Shown here piece by piece: positions 7,162 to 15,578 of a DNA stretch of 24,602 bases (the first letter of the stretch is position 1; each line of letters opens with the position of its first letter). Position numbers and translations under genes: made by a program. The notes below the pieces were generated by a model. The model made no database searches. It was given only the letters and a program-made list of their open reading frames with translations, and was not told the DNA's origin. Origin of the DNA: Actinomycetota bacterium (lineage in GTDB: Bacteria; Actinomycetota; Actinomycetes; Nanopelagicales; Nanopelagicaceae). Where the stretch lies: contig WLNN01000004.1 of assembly GCA_009699765.1 (NCBI GenBank), positions 1 to 24,602 of the forward strand, written 5' to 3'.

Positions 7162-8258
7162 GCGAGCAACTCTTTAATGAATGCATGTAAGAAAGCGCTT
7201 CGCGGTTCGATACTAGACAGGCTTACCCATTCGTTTGCAGCATGTGCCCCACCACCGACGGCACCTAAGCCATCTAATACGCGGGCGCCAGTAGCAGCAG
7301 CGAAATTACCATCGCTTGCTCCACCAACTTCTGCTGATCCAAGTGGTGGCATACCTATCTCGGCTGCAACTTTCTCTGCAATTTCATAAAGAGCAGCAGT
7401 TGATGATGGCTGCAATGGCGGACGATGCAATCCACCCGCAACTTCAATGCGAGCACCTGGAAGAACTGCAGCAATCTTATTTATTGCGGCATCAACTCTC
7501 TGAAGGTCGGCCTCTGAAAAAGAACGTGCATCAATTTCAAGCACTGCTAAATCAGGAACTGTGTTGATGCTATTTCCTGAACGCAATAAAGTGGGAACTA
7601 CGGTTGTGCCATGCTCTGGATTTTCAAGTGCTGACATTGCAAGAATGACATGAGCAACCTCGGTCGTTGCATTGACGCCTTTCTCTGGTTCGAGTCCTGC
7701 GTGTGAAGCTCTTCCGTGAACCGAAATTTGATACATCGCAGTACCTTTTCGTCCGGTCTTCACCTTGCCGTCAAGAGAAGCTTCAAGAACAAGTACAGCA
7801 TCAGCTGTTGAAGATAAATCTTTGATAAGCGCTTTCGATTTGTGGCTTCCAATTTCTTCATCAGTTGTTGCAATAAGAGCGACTTCTCCCTCAATACCTT
7901 TGAGTGCGTAGAGAGCTTGAACAAATCCGGCCTTCATATCAAATACACCAGGACCGCGAACTACATCACCTTCAACGCTCCAAAGTGGAGTGAAAGAACC
8001 AATTGGCCAGACTGTATCCAGGTGTGCGAGTATTAAAACTTTTGGACGTTCGCTGCCCCACCAAAAAACCGGACGCCCTTCAATCTCTTTTATTTGCGCA
8101 GGGGTTCCAAGAACACGAGTGGCAATATCACTAGCTAGAGTTACAACTGAGCGACAGGCATCAAGATCTTCACTAGGTGATTCGCATTTCACGAGCGCTT
8201 CAATTGCAGGCAACATGGGGGTAAGTCTGCCGTATTCATTGCTGTTCTCGCTTGTCAT
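7158..8258 (-). CDS. M20 family metallopeptidase
   Basis: A 366-residue zinc hydrolase of the M20 (ArgE/DapE/CPG2) family. LILAHLDTVW gives His79 and catalytic Asp81; GVFDMKAG gives the bridging Asp107; TTDEEIGS gives catalytic Glu134 and ligand Glu135; GGGAHAANEW near the C-terminus gives the last His ligand. The middle segment GRKGTAMYQISVHGRASHAG starts the lid/dimerisation domain. It is most like glutamate carboxypeptidase-type members, which remove C-terminal residues from peptides or N-acyl amino acids; the real substrate cannot be read from sequence. No signal peptide is seen, so it is cytoplasmic. It overlaps both neighbours, the helicase-associated gene and XPB, by 4 bases (ATGA), so it is firmly built into a repair-gene operon. 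Confidence 0.92.
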   Translation of the reverse strand: MTSENSNEYGRLTPMLPAIEALVKCESPSEDLDACRSVVTLASDIATRVLGTPAQIKEIEGRPVFWWGSERPKVLILAHLDTVWPIGSFTPLWSVEGDVVRGPGVFDMKAGFVQALYALKGIEGEVALIATTDEEIGSHKSKALIKDLSSTADAVLVLEASLDGKVKTGRKGTAMYQISVHGRASHAGLEPEKGVNATTEVAHVILAMSALENPEHGTTVVPTLLRSGNSINTVPDLAVLEIDARSFSEADLQRVDAAINKIAAVLPGARIEVAGGLHRPPLQPSSTAALYEIAEKVAAEIGMPPLGSAEVGGASDGNFAAATGARVLDGLGAVGGGAHAANEWVSLSSIEPRSAFLHAFIKELLA

Positions 8259-10435
8259 AGCGCTGCAACCCCCGTTATACGCGGAATTCTAAAGGTTAAT
8301 ACCTCACCTGTGGCATGGTCCCGCGCCATCAATGAACCTGCTGAAATCTTGAGTGGATCGATGATTCGATGAGAAACCAATCCATTGTTATCTGCATAAC
8401 CAATAGATAGAGATTTAGTTGGGTTTTCACGAAGGTGATTGGTAAGCAAATCAAGAGTTTCATTTGCGGTCGTGCGTGGGAGTGAGCCGAGTGCTTCATG
8501 TGAGATATCGCGAAGAGTGCTCTGCTTTGCGCTCGATTTTTCTCCAGTTCGAATTGTCCGAACCACTTTTTCAAGCTGTGACTGTTCTAATTTCTCAAAT
8601 TCGCCAATGATGCGCGGAGGTCGCGCTTTGGTTTGTGCCCGCATAATTCGCGGACCACTCAATAAAATTCCCTGAGAGTCTTCTCCTGCAGGTAGATATC
8701 CGGCTGCACGCAAAACATTCATTGCATCCTGTGCATCATGAGTACAGATCATGACTTCAGGCGCAATCCGCCGAAGACCAAGTGCTTCGACTTTTTTATC
8801 TTTAAGAATCTGGGTAATGAGAGAAGTATCTTCACAACGAATAAAGGATGAAGCATTGCCAACTCTTAATTTTCCATGCTTCTTAGCGATATCTCCAATG
8901 AGGTATTCGAGTGCTTGAGGAACAGGTGTCTTTGAAGCTTTCTTTAAAAAAGCCAGAATTTCATCACCGGTACGACCGTGATCAAGTCCGCGCCGTAATG
9001 AACTCTCTGCAAATCTAAATACTGTTGCTGTGCCTCGGGATTCTATATCTGCGATGAGATCAAGCTCTTGCGCCATTTCGTGTTCGAGCGGACCTGGAGC
9101 AATTGCAGTGTTATCACCCTGAATCAAAATGTGATCGACCGTGGCAGGTAAATCTTTATCAATTGATGCCAACTCTTCACCATGCATTAACAAGCGCCCA
9201 TATGGCGATAGCGCACCCTGGCCGGTTATTCCAAGCCACTCTGCTTCACGAATAACCCATTGAATCTGCTCGGGCGCGATTCCACCTGTGCGGCGATAAG
9301 GAAGGCGCCATTGTGTTGCTGCAATCAGACTATTTGCGGACGGAGAGATATTTTCTGAACTTTCAAGAATCGTAAGAATCGTGCGACGAAGTAACGCTGC
9401 ATTGCTTCGATCGAGTTCTGGGCCCATTGGGGCAGCGGCTAAACCGCTCATGCGGGATGTAATGAGCCAGGAAGAAATTAGCGTTTCCCATTTTACTGAT
9501 GCAGGTTGTGCCAACCAGATATCAAATTGATGTGTAGGCAAAATGCGATCGTCAGGATCAATGGTTACGAGTCCGCTGATGTATGCAACTTCAATTATAA
9601 AAGATGCGCAGTCTTCAGATACACCCAAGTGCAAAGTCATCTCGCGTAAGTCACGAATTCCTAATCCGCCAGCTTTTAGCGCACTTGCTGGTTGTTGTGC
9701 CCAAAAATTTAGAACCTCTTCAGTCCATCTTAAGAAGGTTGTGACATTTGAGATTGATGCATCCTTCAAACTCTTTGCATCAACTTTTCTTCCCTCGAGT
9801 TCAGGCTGTTGAATCAGTAATTCTTTATGAATTTTATTTCCACGAAGGTGAATTGCAACTTCACGATGCAAGACAACGGTTTGTTGATTGACTGGAGAAA
9901 CAAATCCCTGATCAAGTAGCCAAGCTAGCCCCGGGTTTGGCTTCTTGACATCAGAAACTGCGCCACGCGGCGGACCCCACACCATTGCATCGAGAACTTT
10001 CTTAGATGCCGCGGGTGCGTTCTCTAAATCTTTTAACTTTAATTTCTTTGCAGATGCAGGTCCAAGTGCTGCAACTTCATTTCCTAGTACTTCTCGAAGG
10101 TTTGAAGGTAAGCGAAAACCATCTTTATCTGCATAAATAAGGATGCGGTCAACAAGTGCTGAGATAACAAATTTCGCGCTTTTATCTGTGTGCGAAAGGA
10201 GTTCTTTCTCGGTGAAGGGCTCTGCCAAAAGTGATGCGGCTTCAAGCACCTGAAGTTGCCATTTATTTAGTGAATCAACTGCTCGAACCAAGCTAGGAAT
10301 AGATGAAGCACGTACTGCAAGACTTGCAATATCTGATGGCACAGGAGCTGTCAGATCGCTTCGACTTTCAAACAAGGCAATAAGAGCCTGGTCATCGAGT
10401 GAGCGCAGGTAATCGGCGTAAGAGCGAATTTCCAT
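8255..10435 (-). CDS. Helicase-associated protein, partner-type gene of XPB
   Basis: A 726-residue cytoplasmic protein of the actinobacterial family annotated as helicase C-terminal or helicase-associated (XPB/Ssl2-like N-terminal) domain protein; the M. tuberculosis counterpart is Rv0862c, beside the XPB gene Rv0861c. Seen here: an N-terminal helical region (1-110, winged-helix-like), a long helical middle, and the conserved segment about residues 433-535 (DHILIQGDNTAIAPGPL, then FRFAESSLRRGLDHG and LRVGNASSFIRCED) that defines the family. No Walker A, DExx or arginine-finger motif is present, so it is not itself a helicase. It probably works with XPB, but the function is not established. 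Possible start signal is TAATGT, 9 bases before the ATG. Confidence 0.85.
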   Translation of the reverse strand: MEIRSYADYLRSLDDQALIALFESRSDLTAPVPSDIASLAVRASSIPSLVRAVDSLNKWQLQVLEAASLLAEPFTEKELLSHTDKSAKFVISALVDRILIYADKDGFRLPSNLREVLGNEVAALGPASAKKLKLKDLENAPAASKKVLDAMVWGPPRGAVSDVKKPNPGLAWLLDQGFVSPVNQQTVVLHREVAIHLRGNKIHKELLIQQPELEGRKVDAKSLKDASISNVTTFLRWTEEVLNFWAQQPASALKAGGLGIRDLREMTLHLGVSEDCASFIIEVAYISGLVTIDPDDRILPTHQFDIWLAQPASVKWETLISSWLITSRMSGLAAAPMGPELDRSNAALLRRTILTILESSENISPSANSLIAATQWRLPYRRTGGIAPEQIQWVIREAEWLGITGQGALSPYGRLLMHGEELASIDKDLPATVDHILIQGDNTAIAPGPLEHEMAQELDLIADIESRGTATVFRFAESSLRRGLDHGRTGDEILAFLKKASKTPVPQALEYLIGDIAKKHGKLRVGNASSFIRCEDTSLITQILKDKKVEALGLRRIAPEVMICTHDAQDAMNVLRAAGYLPAGEDSQGILLSGPRIMRAQTKARPPRIIGEFEKLEQSQLEKVVRTIRTGEKSSAKQSTLRDISHEALGSLPRTTANETLDLLTNHLRENPTKSLSIGYADNNGLVSHRIIDPLKISAGSLMARDHATGEVLTFRIPRITGVAAL

Positions 10436-10444
10436 AACCTGCCT

Positions 10445-10450
10445 ACATTA
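10445..10450 (-). promoter_or_regulatory. Possible -10 box (TAATGT) of the XPB operon
   Basis: TAATGT on the minus strand is 9 bases before the ATG at 10435, allowing a leader of about 2-3 bases. It lies in the 45-base gap after the HAD phosphatase gene, so the helicase-associated/M20/XPB genes may have their own promoter as well as read-through. No -35 is evident. Confidence 0.35.
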
Positions 10451-10480
10451 GCGGTCTTGCGCACCTTGGCGCGAATTGGC

Positions 10481-11245
10481 TTATCGTCGCTTGCGTGGGA
10501 CGAATAAAGTACCGAGGGCCGCAAGGCGACTAACAGCAGGTCCTAAGAGACGATTGAGATAACGTGCCCGGCGGAAGTCATGCACCGGCCAACCCTCGGC
10601 CAGAGCTTTGATTCGAAGTATTGCATCTGGATTAATTGCAGATGGATGTCCTACTGCGGTCAAAAGCGGAAGATCATTGTGGCTATCTGAATAAGAATAA
10701 CAATCCTTTAAATCGTAACCTTGCTCTTCTGCAAGTTTGCGAATCGCAACAGCTTTCTCGGTACCGTGAAGTAATTTGCCATCTAGCGCACCGGTGTAAA
10801 TTCCATCTTTTATTACAGCCTTACTTCCAATTGCTCCCGTGAAACCAAGTCGGTTTGCGATGATCTCAGCCATATCTTGCGGCGCGGCCGTAACCAACCA
10901 AACGCTCTCACCTTTTGCTAAGTGATCGCGTGCTATCTCGCAAGTACGTTCCCAAAGTTTTGGAGAAACGAATTCGTCATAAATTTCTTCTCCCAATTTG
11001 AGAATATCTACAACGTTGTGGCCGCCAATAAAGTCAGTTGCTGCATTTTGAAAGCGCTCGATAACTTCCTTCTTCTCGGTTCCGGTCATTCGAAATCGAA
11101 GATTGGCGACTACAAAGCGAGAGATATCTGCTTTTGTAAAATACCCACGCTGATACATGCCTCGTCCGAGAAAGTAGAGAGTGGACCCGCGAACAAGGGT
11201 GTTATCTACATCGAAAAAGGCTGCTCGATTAGGTTTGAGCGCCAT
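10481..11245 (-). CDS. HAD-IB family phosphatase (SerB-like)
   Basis: A 254-residue HAD-superfamily hydrolase of subclass IB. FFDVDNTLVRGS (from residue 10) gives the nucleophile Asp12 and acid/base Asp14; VWLVTAAP is motif II; YSYSDSHNDLPLL is motif IV with the Mg-binding aspartates. Proteins of this type are often named phosphoserine phosphatase SerB1 in mycobacteria (Rv0505c, close to proC), but family members also act on other phosphomonoesters, so the substrate is left open. A basic C-terminal tail ends VPRKRR; there is no signal peptide. The ATG is preceded by TAAGGT at 6 bases, a leaderless arrangement. It is divergent from the histidine phosphatase gene with 60 bases between. Confidence 0.92.
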   Translation of the reverse strand: MALKPNRAAFFDVDNTLVRGSTLYFLGRGMYQRGYFTKADISRFVVANLRFRMTGTEKKEVIERFQNAATDFIGGHNVVDILKLGEEIYDEFVSPKLWERTCEIARDHLAKGESVWLVTAAPQDMAEIIANRLGFTGAIGSKAVIKDGIYTGALDGKLLHGTEKAVAIRKLAEEQGYDLKDCYSYSDSHNDLPLLTAVGHPSAINPDAILRIKALAEGWPVHDFRRARYLNRLLGPAVSRLAALGTLFVPRKRR

Positions 11246-11251
11246 GTGACA

Positions 11252-11257
11252 ACCTTA
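11252..11257 (-). promoter_or_regulatory. -10 box (TAAGGT) of the HAD phosphatase
   Basis: TAAGGT lies exactly 6 bases before the ATG at 11245, which makes the A of ATG the likely transcription start. There is no Shine-Dalgarno sequence. Confidence 0.5.
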
Positions 11258-11293
11258 ACCATTGCTGAGGAGATTGCCTTGGGAATTGCGCTT

Positions 11294-11299
11294 TATGCT
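11294..11299 (+). promoter_or_regulatory. -10 box (TATGCT) of the histidine phosphatase/cytochrome c operon
   Basis: TATGCT lies exactly 6 bases before the ATG at 11306, so the operon mRNA is probably leaderless. The best -35 candidate, TTGCCT at 11274-11279, is only 14 bases away, so the -35 is doubtful. Confidence 0.5.
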
Positions 11300-11305
11300 T
11301 AGGGT

Positions 11306-11926
11306 ATGAGTTCAACAGTGCATGTAGTGCGTCATGGAGAGGTCGAGAATCCTCAAAAAATTCTCTACGGACGCCAACCAGGGTGGAGTCTCTCTGCTCG
11401 GGGTCAAGAAATGGCTCAGATGCTTGGCGAATGGTCTAAATCAATTAATCTCGGCGCGCTTCATGTATCTCCTCTGCAACGCGCTCAAGAGACGGCGGCT
11501 CCAATCGCTCGCGCTCATAATATTGCCATTCACACCGATGATCGCTTGATTGAAGCTGCAAATGTATTTGAAGGTAAGCCATTTGGAATTGGTGATGGAG
11601 TATTAACACATCCATCTGCTTGGCGTCATCTATATAACCCTTGGAAACCTTCTTGGGGAGAGCCTTATGAAGAACAGATTAATCGTATGCTCGCTGCAAT
11701 ATTTGATGCAAAGAAAGCGGCTGGAGATAAGGATGCAATTGTAGTTTCACACCAACTACCTATTTGGATTCTACGAAGTGCAATTGAAGGTCGTCGTTTG
11801 ATTCATGATCCTCGCAAACGTGAATGCACTTTAGCTTCCGTGACCGGTGTTCATTTCGATGATGAAGGTTTAATTTCTGGAACTTCCTACTCCGAGCCTG
11901 CCGTTCACTTACTACCGAAGAAGTAA
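11306..11926 (+). CDS. Histidine phosphatase family protein (phosphoglycerate mutase-like)
   Basis: A 206-residue cytoplasmic enzyme of the histidine phosphatase superfamily. VVRHGEVEN provides the RHG motif (Arg9, His10) with the phospho-accepting histidine. YGRQPGWSLSARG and SPLQRAQETA supply the second conserved Arg region, and VVSHQLPIW carries the second catalytic His. It acts on a phosphate ester of unknown identity; it lacks the longer sequence of true glycolytic Gpm. As the first gene before tlpA-ccdA-resB-ccsB, with 9 bases to the next gene, it matches the mycobacterial order Rv0525-Rv0529. Any functional tie to cytochrome c assembly is unproven. The start is set by a TATGCT box 6 bases upstream. 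Confidence 0.93.
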   Translation: MSSTVHVVRHGEVENPQKILYGRQPGWSLSARGQEMAQMLGEWSKSINLGALHVSPLQRAQETAAPIARAHNIAIHTDDRLIEAANVFEGKPFGIGDGVLTHPSAWRHLYNPWKPSWGEPYEEQINRMLAAIFDAKKAAGDKDAIVVSHQLPIWILRSAIEGRRLIHDPRKRECTLASVTGVHFDDEGLISGTSYSEPAVHLLPKK

Positions 11927-11935
11927 GAAATTTTC

Positions 11936-12472
11936 ATGAAGAAGCTATCTGTTGCAGTTGTTGCGCTCTTGCTTCTATCTGGATGTGGAAATGTCAGCAC
12001 TTCAACTGCTCGGGAAGATTTCATTGCTGGCAATGGGGCAACAACTTATATTGCAATAAAGAATCGAGTTGCGGCGCCAACAATTAAGGGCATGACCTTG
12101 CTTGGCACTAAATTCTCTCTACCTAAAAACGAGATGGCAGTGATAAATGTTTGGGCATCATGGTGTTCGCCATGCAGAGCGGAAGAGCCAGTCCTATCAG
12201 CAATGTCTGAGAAATATTCTGAGATTAATTTTGTTGGAATATTGACTCGCGATAATCCAGTAAATGCCGAAGCCTTTGTGCGCAAGAATATGAGCCCATA
12301 TCCAACGCTTATTGATGATTCAATTCTGATTGGGTTTAGCAAGACCTTGCCGGCGAATGCGATTCCAACGACTTTGGTGCTAGATAAGCAAGGCCGCGTA
12401 GCTGGTCGCATCTCTGGAGTAGTTACTACCGCATCTCTTTCAGAGCTCGTTGATAAAATTGAGTCAGAATGA
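11936..12472 (+). CDS. TlpA/ResA-like thioredoxin lipoprotein
   Basis: A 178-residue membrane-anchored thiol-disulfide oxidoreductase facing outside the cell. The N-terminus MKKLSVAVVALLLLSGC is a lipoprotein signal with lipobox LSGC and lipidation at Cys17. The thioredoxin domain has NVWASWCSPCRAEEP with the active CxxC at 77 and 80, and a cis-proline segment AIPTTLVLD. It should keep apocytochrome c haem-binding cysteines reduced, receiving electrons through CcdA, which is the next gene and overlaps it by 4 bases (ATGA). Its length and domain fit ResA/CcsX. It could act more broadly on extracellular disulfides; the operon argues for cytochrome c. Confidence 0.95.
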   Translation: MKKLSVAVVALLLLSGCGNVSTSTAREDFIAGNGATTYIAIKNRVAAPTIKGMTLLGTKFSLPKNEMAVINVWASWCSPCRAEEPVLSAMSEKYSEINFVGILTRDNPVNAEAFVRKNMSPYPTLIDDSILIGFSKTLPANAIPTTLVLDKQGRVAGRISGVVTTASLSELVDKIESE

Positions 12473-13194
12473 GTAAATTCTTTGTAGATCAACTCAGTAG
12501 CGGAACGCTCTTCGCTGCGCTGCCAATTGCGCTTTTAGTTGGGTTGATCTCCTTTTTATCACCATGTGTTCTGCCGCTAGTCCCTGGATATGTTGCTTAT
12601 GCGACTGGTTATGCCACCACAAAGGGTCGAGTATTTCTTGGCTCATTTCTTTTTGTACTCGGATTTACATTTCTCTTTGCATCCTATGGTTTGGCTTTTG
12701 GTGGGCTCGGAAGTTTGATTGATCAATATCAAGAGATCCTTACAAAGATACTTGGCGTGATTACAATTGCAATGGGGACAATATTCCTTGGACTATTTCC
12801 ATTCTCGCCAACATTTGCTCCAAAAATTTCTACAGCTGGTGGAATCGCTGGTGCGCCACTGCTGGGCATTCTCTTTGGAATTGGATGGACACCTTGTCTT
12901 GGACCAGCGCTAGGCACAGTACTAAACCTTGCACTAACTGAATCAAGTGCAATAAGAGGAGCGATACTTTCAATTGGTTATGGAATTGGTTTAGGTGTCC
13001 CATTTATTATCACTGGTCTTTCCTTGGACCGCAGCAAGCGACTCCGTTCATTCTTCTTGCGTAGGGGCTCACTGATTTCTAAGTTTGGCGGCCTACTTAT
13101 GATTGCAATTGGAATTTTGCAAATAACCGGATTATGGGGCGACCTCATGATCAATCTACGTTCTTCAATCTCGAGTTTCGTGCCGGTGATTTGA
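12469..13194 (+). CDS. ccdA: Cytochrome c biogenesis protein CcdA
   Basis: A 241-residue integral membrane protein with about six hydrophobic helices. It carries electrons from cytoplasmic thioredoxin across the membrane to the TlpA/ResA-like protein. The two redox cysteines are visible in FLSPCVLPLVPGY (Cys33) and GWTPCLGPALG (Cys143), the paired signature of the family. Length is typical. It starts with ATGA overlapping the stop of the thioredoxin gene, and its TGA shares one base with the resB start codon, so translation of the three is coupled. Confidence 0.96.
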   Translation: MSKFFVDQLSSGTLFAALPIALLVGLISFLSPCVLPLVPGYVAYATGYATTKGRVFLGSFLFVLGFTFLFASYGLAFGGLGSLIDQYQEILTKILGVITIAMGTIFLGLFPFSPTFAPKISTAGGIAGAPLLGILFGIGWTPCLGPALGTVLNLALTESSAIRGAILSIGYGIGLGVPFIITGLSLDRSKRLRSFFLRRGSLISKFGGLLMIAIGILQITGLWGDLMINLRSSISSFVPVI

Positions 13195-14654
13195 TGAATC
13201 AGAAGACAGAGATTCCAGAACTCGGATTTACCGCACTCATTCGTTTTGCTTGGCGCCAATTAACAAGTATGAAGACTGCGTTAATTCTGCTTATGATGAT
13301 GGGGCTTGGAGCAATTCCAGGTTCTGTAATCCCACAACGCTCCGTAAATCCAATTGCGGTACGAGACTTCTTTGATGCTCATCCAACGCTCTCTGCTTGG
13401 TATGACAGATTTTCTCTCTTTGATGTGTATTCATCACCTTGGTTTAGCGCAATTTATATTCTCTTATTCATATCTCTCATTGGTTGCGTACTGCCTCGCA
13501 CAATTGAACATTTTCATGCGATGCGAGCAGAACCCCCAATTACTCCGAGAAATCTCAATCGGATGGAGCAATTTGCGACGTGGCAAAGTTCAGAAGATTC
13601 ACTTGAAAAGGCAACAATCTGGTTTAAGAAGAATCGATTTAGAGTTCGCCGTGAGGCAGATTCAATCTCCGCAGAGAAGGGTTATCTTCGCGAGACAGGA
13701 AACCTCTTCTTTCACCTCTCACTGATACTTATTTTAATCGGTGTCAGCTTCGGGTCACTCTTTGGTTTAAGAGGTGAAGCAATAGTCAATACTGGCGAAC
13801 GTTTTGTAAATGTGCCAACAAGTTACGACACTCTTTCATTGGGCAAACTCACCAGCGACTCTGATCTCTCCCCATTCACAATTACCTTAGATAAGTTCCT
13901 GGGCGTTTATGACCCCAAGACAAACATTCCAAAGGATTACACCGCCTATGTGAGCGTCACAGATGGGGGAGTGAAAAAGAAAGAAGTCATTAAAGTTAAT
14001 TCGCCACTTACTTTCGGCAGCACTCGTGTGTATCTACAAGCAAATGGTTACTCACCGATTGTTACTGTTAGAAACGAAGATGGAAGTGTTGCCTTTCAAG
14101 GTCCAGTGACTTTCTTGCCTCAAGATGGCAATCTTCGCTCCATTGGTTCGATTAAAGTTCCTGATGCTCAGGTACCGGTTGGTTTCGTGGCATCGTTCTT
14201 GCCTACATATGCTCGCTCTACTGATCAAGGCGGCGTATCAATATTTCCAGAGTTGTTGGATCCAAAGCTTCTCTTCTCGATTTGGTCAGGAGATCTCGGA
14301 CTGGATTCAGGTATCCCTCAATCGGTCTATCGGATGGATACAACAAATATGAAGAACTTGGGATTGGGTTCTTTGAAGATTGGTGAGACATTTAAATATC
14401 CAGGTGGATCAATCACTCTAGAGGGCGTTATTCCTTGGGTAAATCTGCAGATAGTTGAAGATCGCGGAAAGGGTTTCGCACTCGTCGGAGGCATCTCTGC
14501 AATTCTGGGATTACTTGCATCACTTTATGGCCGTCGCCGCCGAATTTGGATACGCGTAACCGATTCTCAAGTTGAAGTTGCCGCGCTCTCCAAGAACAAT
14601 GCTCCTGGGTTAGAAGATGAAATGAAGAGCTTAACGGAGCACTTAAAGGGATAA
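13194..14654 (+). CDS. resB: Cytochrome c biogenesis protein ResB
   Basis: A 486-residue membrane subunit of the System II haem lyase, which with CcsB moves haem out and attaches it to apocytochrome c. The start is the ATG at 13194 (MNQKTEIPELGF), which overlaps the ccdA stop by one base; the frame is open further upstream inside ccdA but that is not needed. N-terminal membrane segments include TALILLMMMGLGAIPGSVIP, then a second pair around residue 80 and SLILILIGVSFGSLFGLRG, followed by a large extracellular domain and a last helix GISAILGLLASLYGRRRR near the C-terminus. GSVIPQRSVNP and LRETGNLFFHLSLI are family hallmarks. CcsB follows directly. Confidence 0.95.
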   Translation: MNQKTEIPELGFTALIRFAWRQLTSMKTALILLMMMGLGAIPGSVIPQRSVNPIAVRDFFDAHPTLSAWYDRFSLFDVYSSPWFSAIYILLFISLIGCVLPRTIEHFHAMRAEPPITPRNLNRMEQFATWQSSEDSLEKATIWFKKNRFRVRREADSISAEKGYLRETGNLFFHLSLILILIGVSFGSLFGLRGEAIVNTGERFVNVPTSYDTLSLGKLTSDSDLSPFTITLDKFLGVYDPKTNIPKDYTAYVSVTDGGVKKKEVIKVNSPLTFGSTRVYLQANGYSPIVTVRNEDGSVAFQGPVTFLPQDGNLRSIGSIKVPDAQVPVGFVASFLPTYARSTDQGGVSIFPELLDPKLLFSIWSGDLGLDSGIPQSVYRMDTTNMKNLGLGSLKIGETFKYPGGSITLEGVIPWVNLQIVEDRGKGFALVGGISAILGLLASLYGRRRRIWIRVTDSQVEVAALSKNNAPGLEDEMKSLTEHLKG

Positions 14655-15575
14655 ATGAATACAACATGGGCTTATATCTCCAACTATTGCGTCTATTCCG
14701 CAATGGCGATTTTTACCTTCTCTTTTCTTGCTCACGCATTTGAAACCGCATGGGCAGTAAGAGCACCACAGAATTCTGACTCTAGCGACGAATCGCTTCT
14801 CGCAAAGACTTTTGATTACAAGCGGACAGAACGGGCAGCGAGGATTGCAACTGCGCTAATGATTTTAGGAACTGCTGTTCTTTTAGCTGGAATAGTTTTT
14901 CGTGGAATCTCTGCCGGCCATGCTCCATGGAGCAATATGTATGAATTCTCAATTACTGGCGCATTTGCTTTTTCTATTGCCTACCTTGCAGCACTTCGCA
15001 AGTATGACCTTCGCTGGCTAGGGCTCTTTATCTCATTCTCAGTTCTACTGACATTAGGAACTGCAATCACACTTTTATATCGCAACAGCAGTCCGCTTGT
15101 CCCTGCTTTGAAATCAACTTGGCTCGTAATTCACGTAACTACAGCAATTATTTGTGGCGGCATTTTCTTACTTGCAAATGTAATCGCCGGCGCATATCTC
15201 TTCTTAGATCGATACGAGGAAGTTGGAGCACGACCTGTATGGGCGCTGCGAATTCCATCGCTTGAAGTTCTCGATCAGCTTTCATACCGTCTGATCGCAT
15301 TTGTATTTCCATTATGGACATTCTCAGTTATCGCTGGCGCAATATGGGCAGAGAGCGCTTGGGGTCGATACTGGGGTTGGGATCCAAAGGAGACCTGGGC
15401 TTTCATTACTTGGGTCGCTTACGCTGTATATCTACATGCTCGCGTAACAGTTGGTTGGCGAGGTCGCAGGGCTGCTTGGTTATGTATCTTTGCCGGATCT
15501 ACTTTCTTATTTAATTACGTATATGTAAATGTGTGGGGCACAGGAAAGCACACTTACTCAGGCCTTAATAAATAG
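14655..15575 (+). CDS. ccsB: Cytochrome c biogenesis protein CcsB/CcsA, haem handling
   Basis: A 306-residue polytopic membrane protein, the haem-handling subunit of System II cytochrome c assembly. The tryptophan-rich WGWDPKETWAF motif is at 240-250, and conserved histidines flank it in LVIH (160) and HARVTVGW (261). HAPWSNMYEF near residue 89 is another family signature. The ATG follows the resB stop directly with no gap. The following gene is convergent with only 3 bases between stop codons, so no separate terminator fits there. In actinobacteria this protein is called CcsA or CcsB depending on the author. Confidence 0.96.
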   Translation: MNTTWAYISNYCVYSAMAIFTFSFLAHAFETAWAVRAPQNSDSSDESLLAKTFDYKRTERAARIATALMILGTAVLLAGIVFRGISAGHAPWSNMYEFSITGAFAFSIAYLAALRKYDLRWLGLFISFSVLLTLGTAITLLYRNSSPLVPALKSTWLVIHVTTAIICGGIFLLANVIAGAYLFLDRYEEVGARPVWALRIPSLEVLDQLSYRLIAFVFPLWTFSVIAGAIWAESAWGRYWGWDPKETWAFITWVAYAVYLHARVTVGWRGRRAAWLCIFAGSTFLFNYVYVNVWGTGKHTYSGLNK

Positions 15576-15578
15576 TTT

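Noticed and set aside
10459..10472. GCGC inverted repeat between the HAD gene and the helicase-associated gene
   Set aside because: The stem is only 4 base pairs with a 6-base loop and no T run, so it cannot be supported as a terminator or operator.
13134..13193. Longer resB, running 20 codons into ccdA
   Set aside because: The ATG at 13194 overlaps the ccdA stop by one base, the common coupling pattern in this window, and gives a usual ResB N-terminus.
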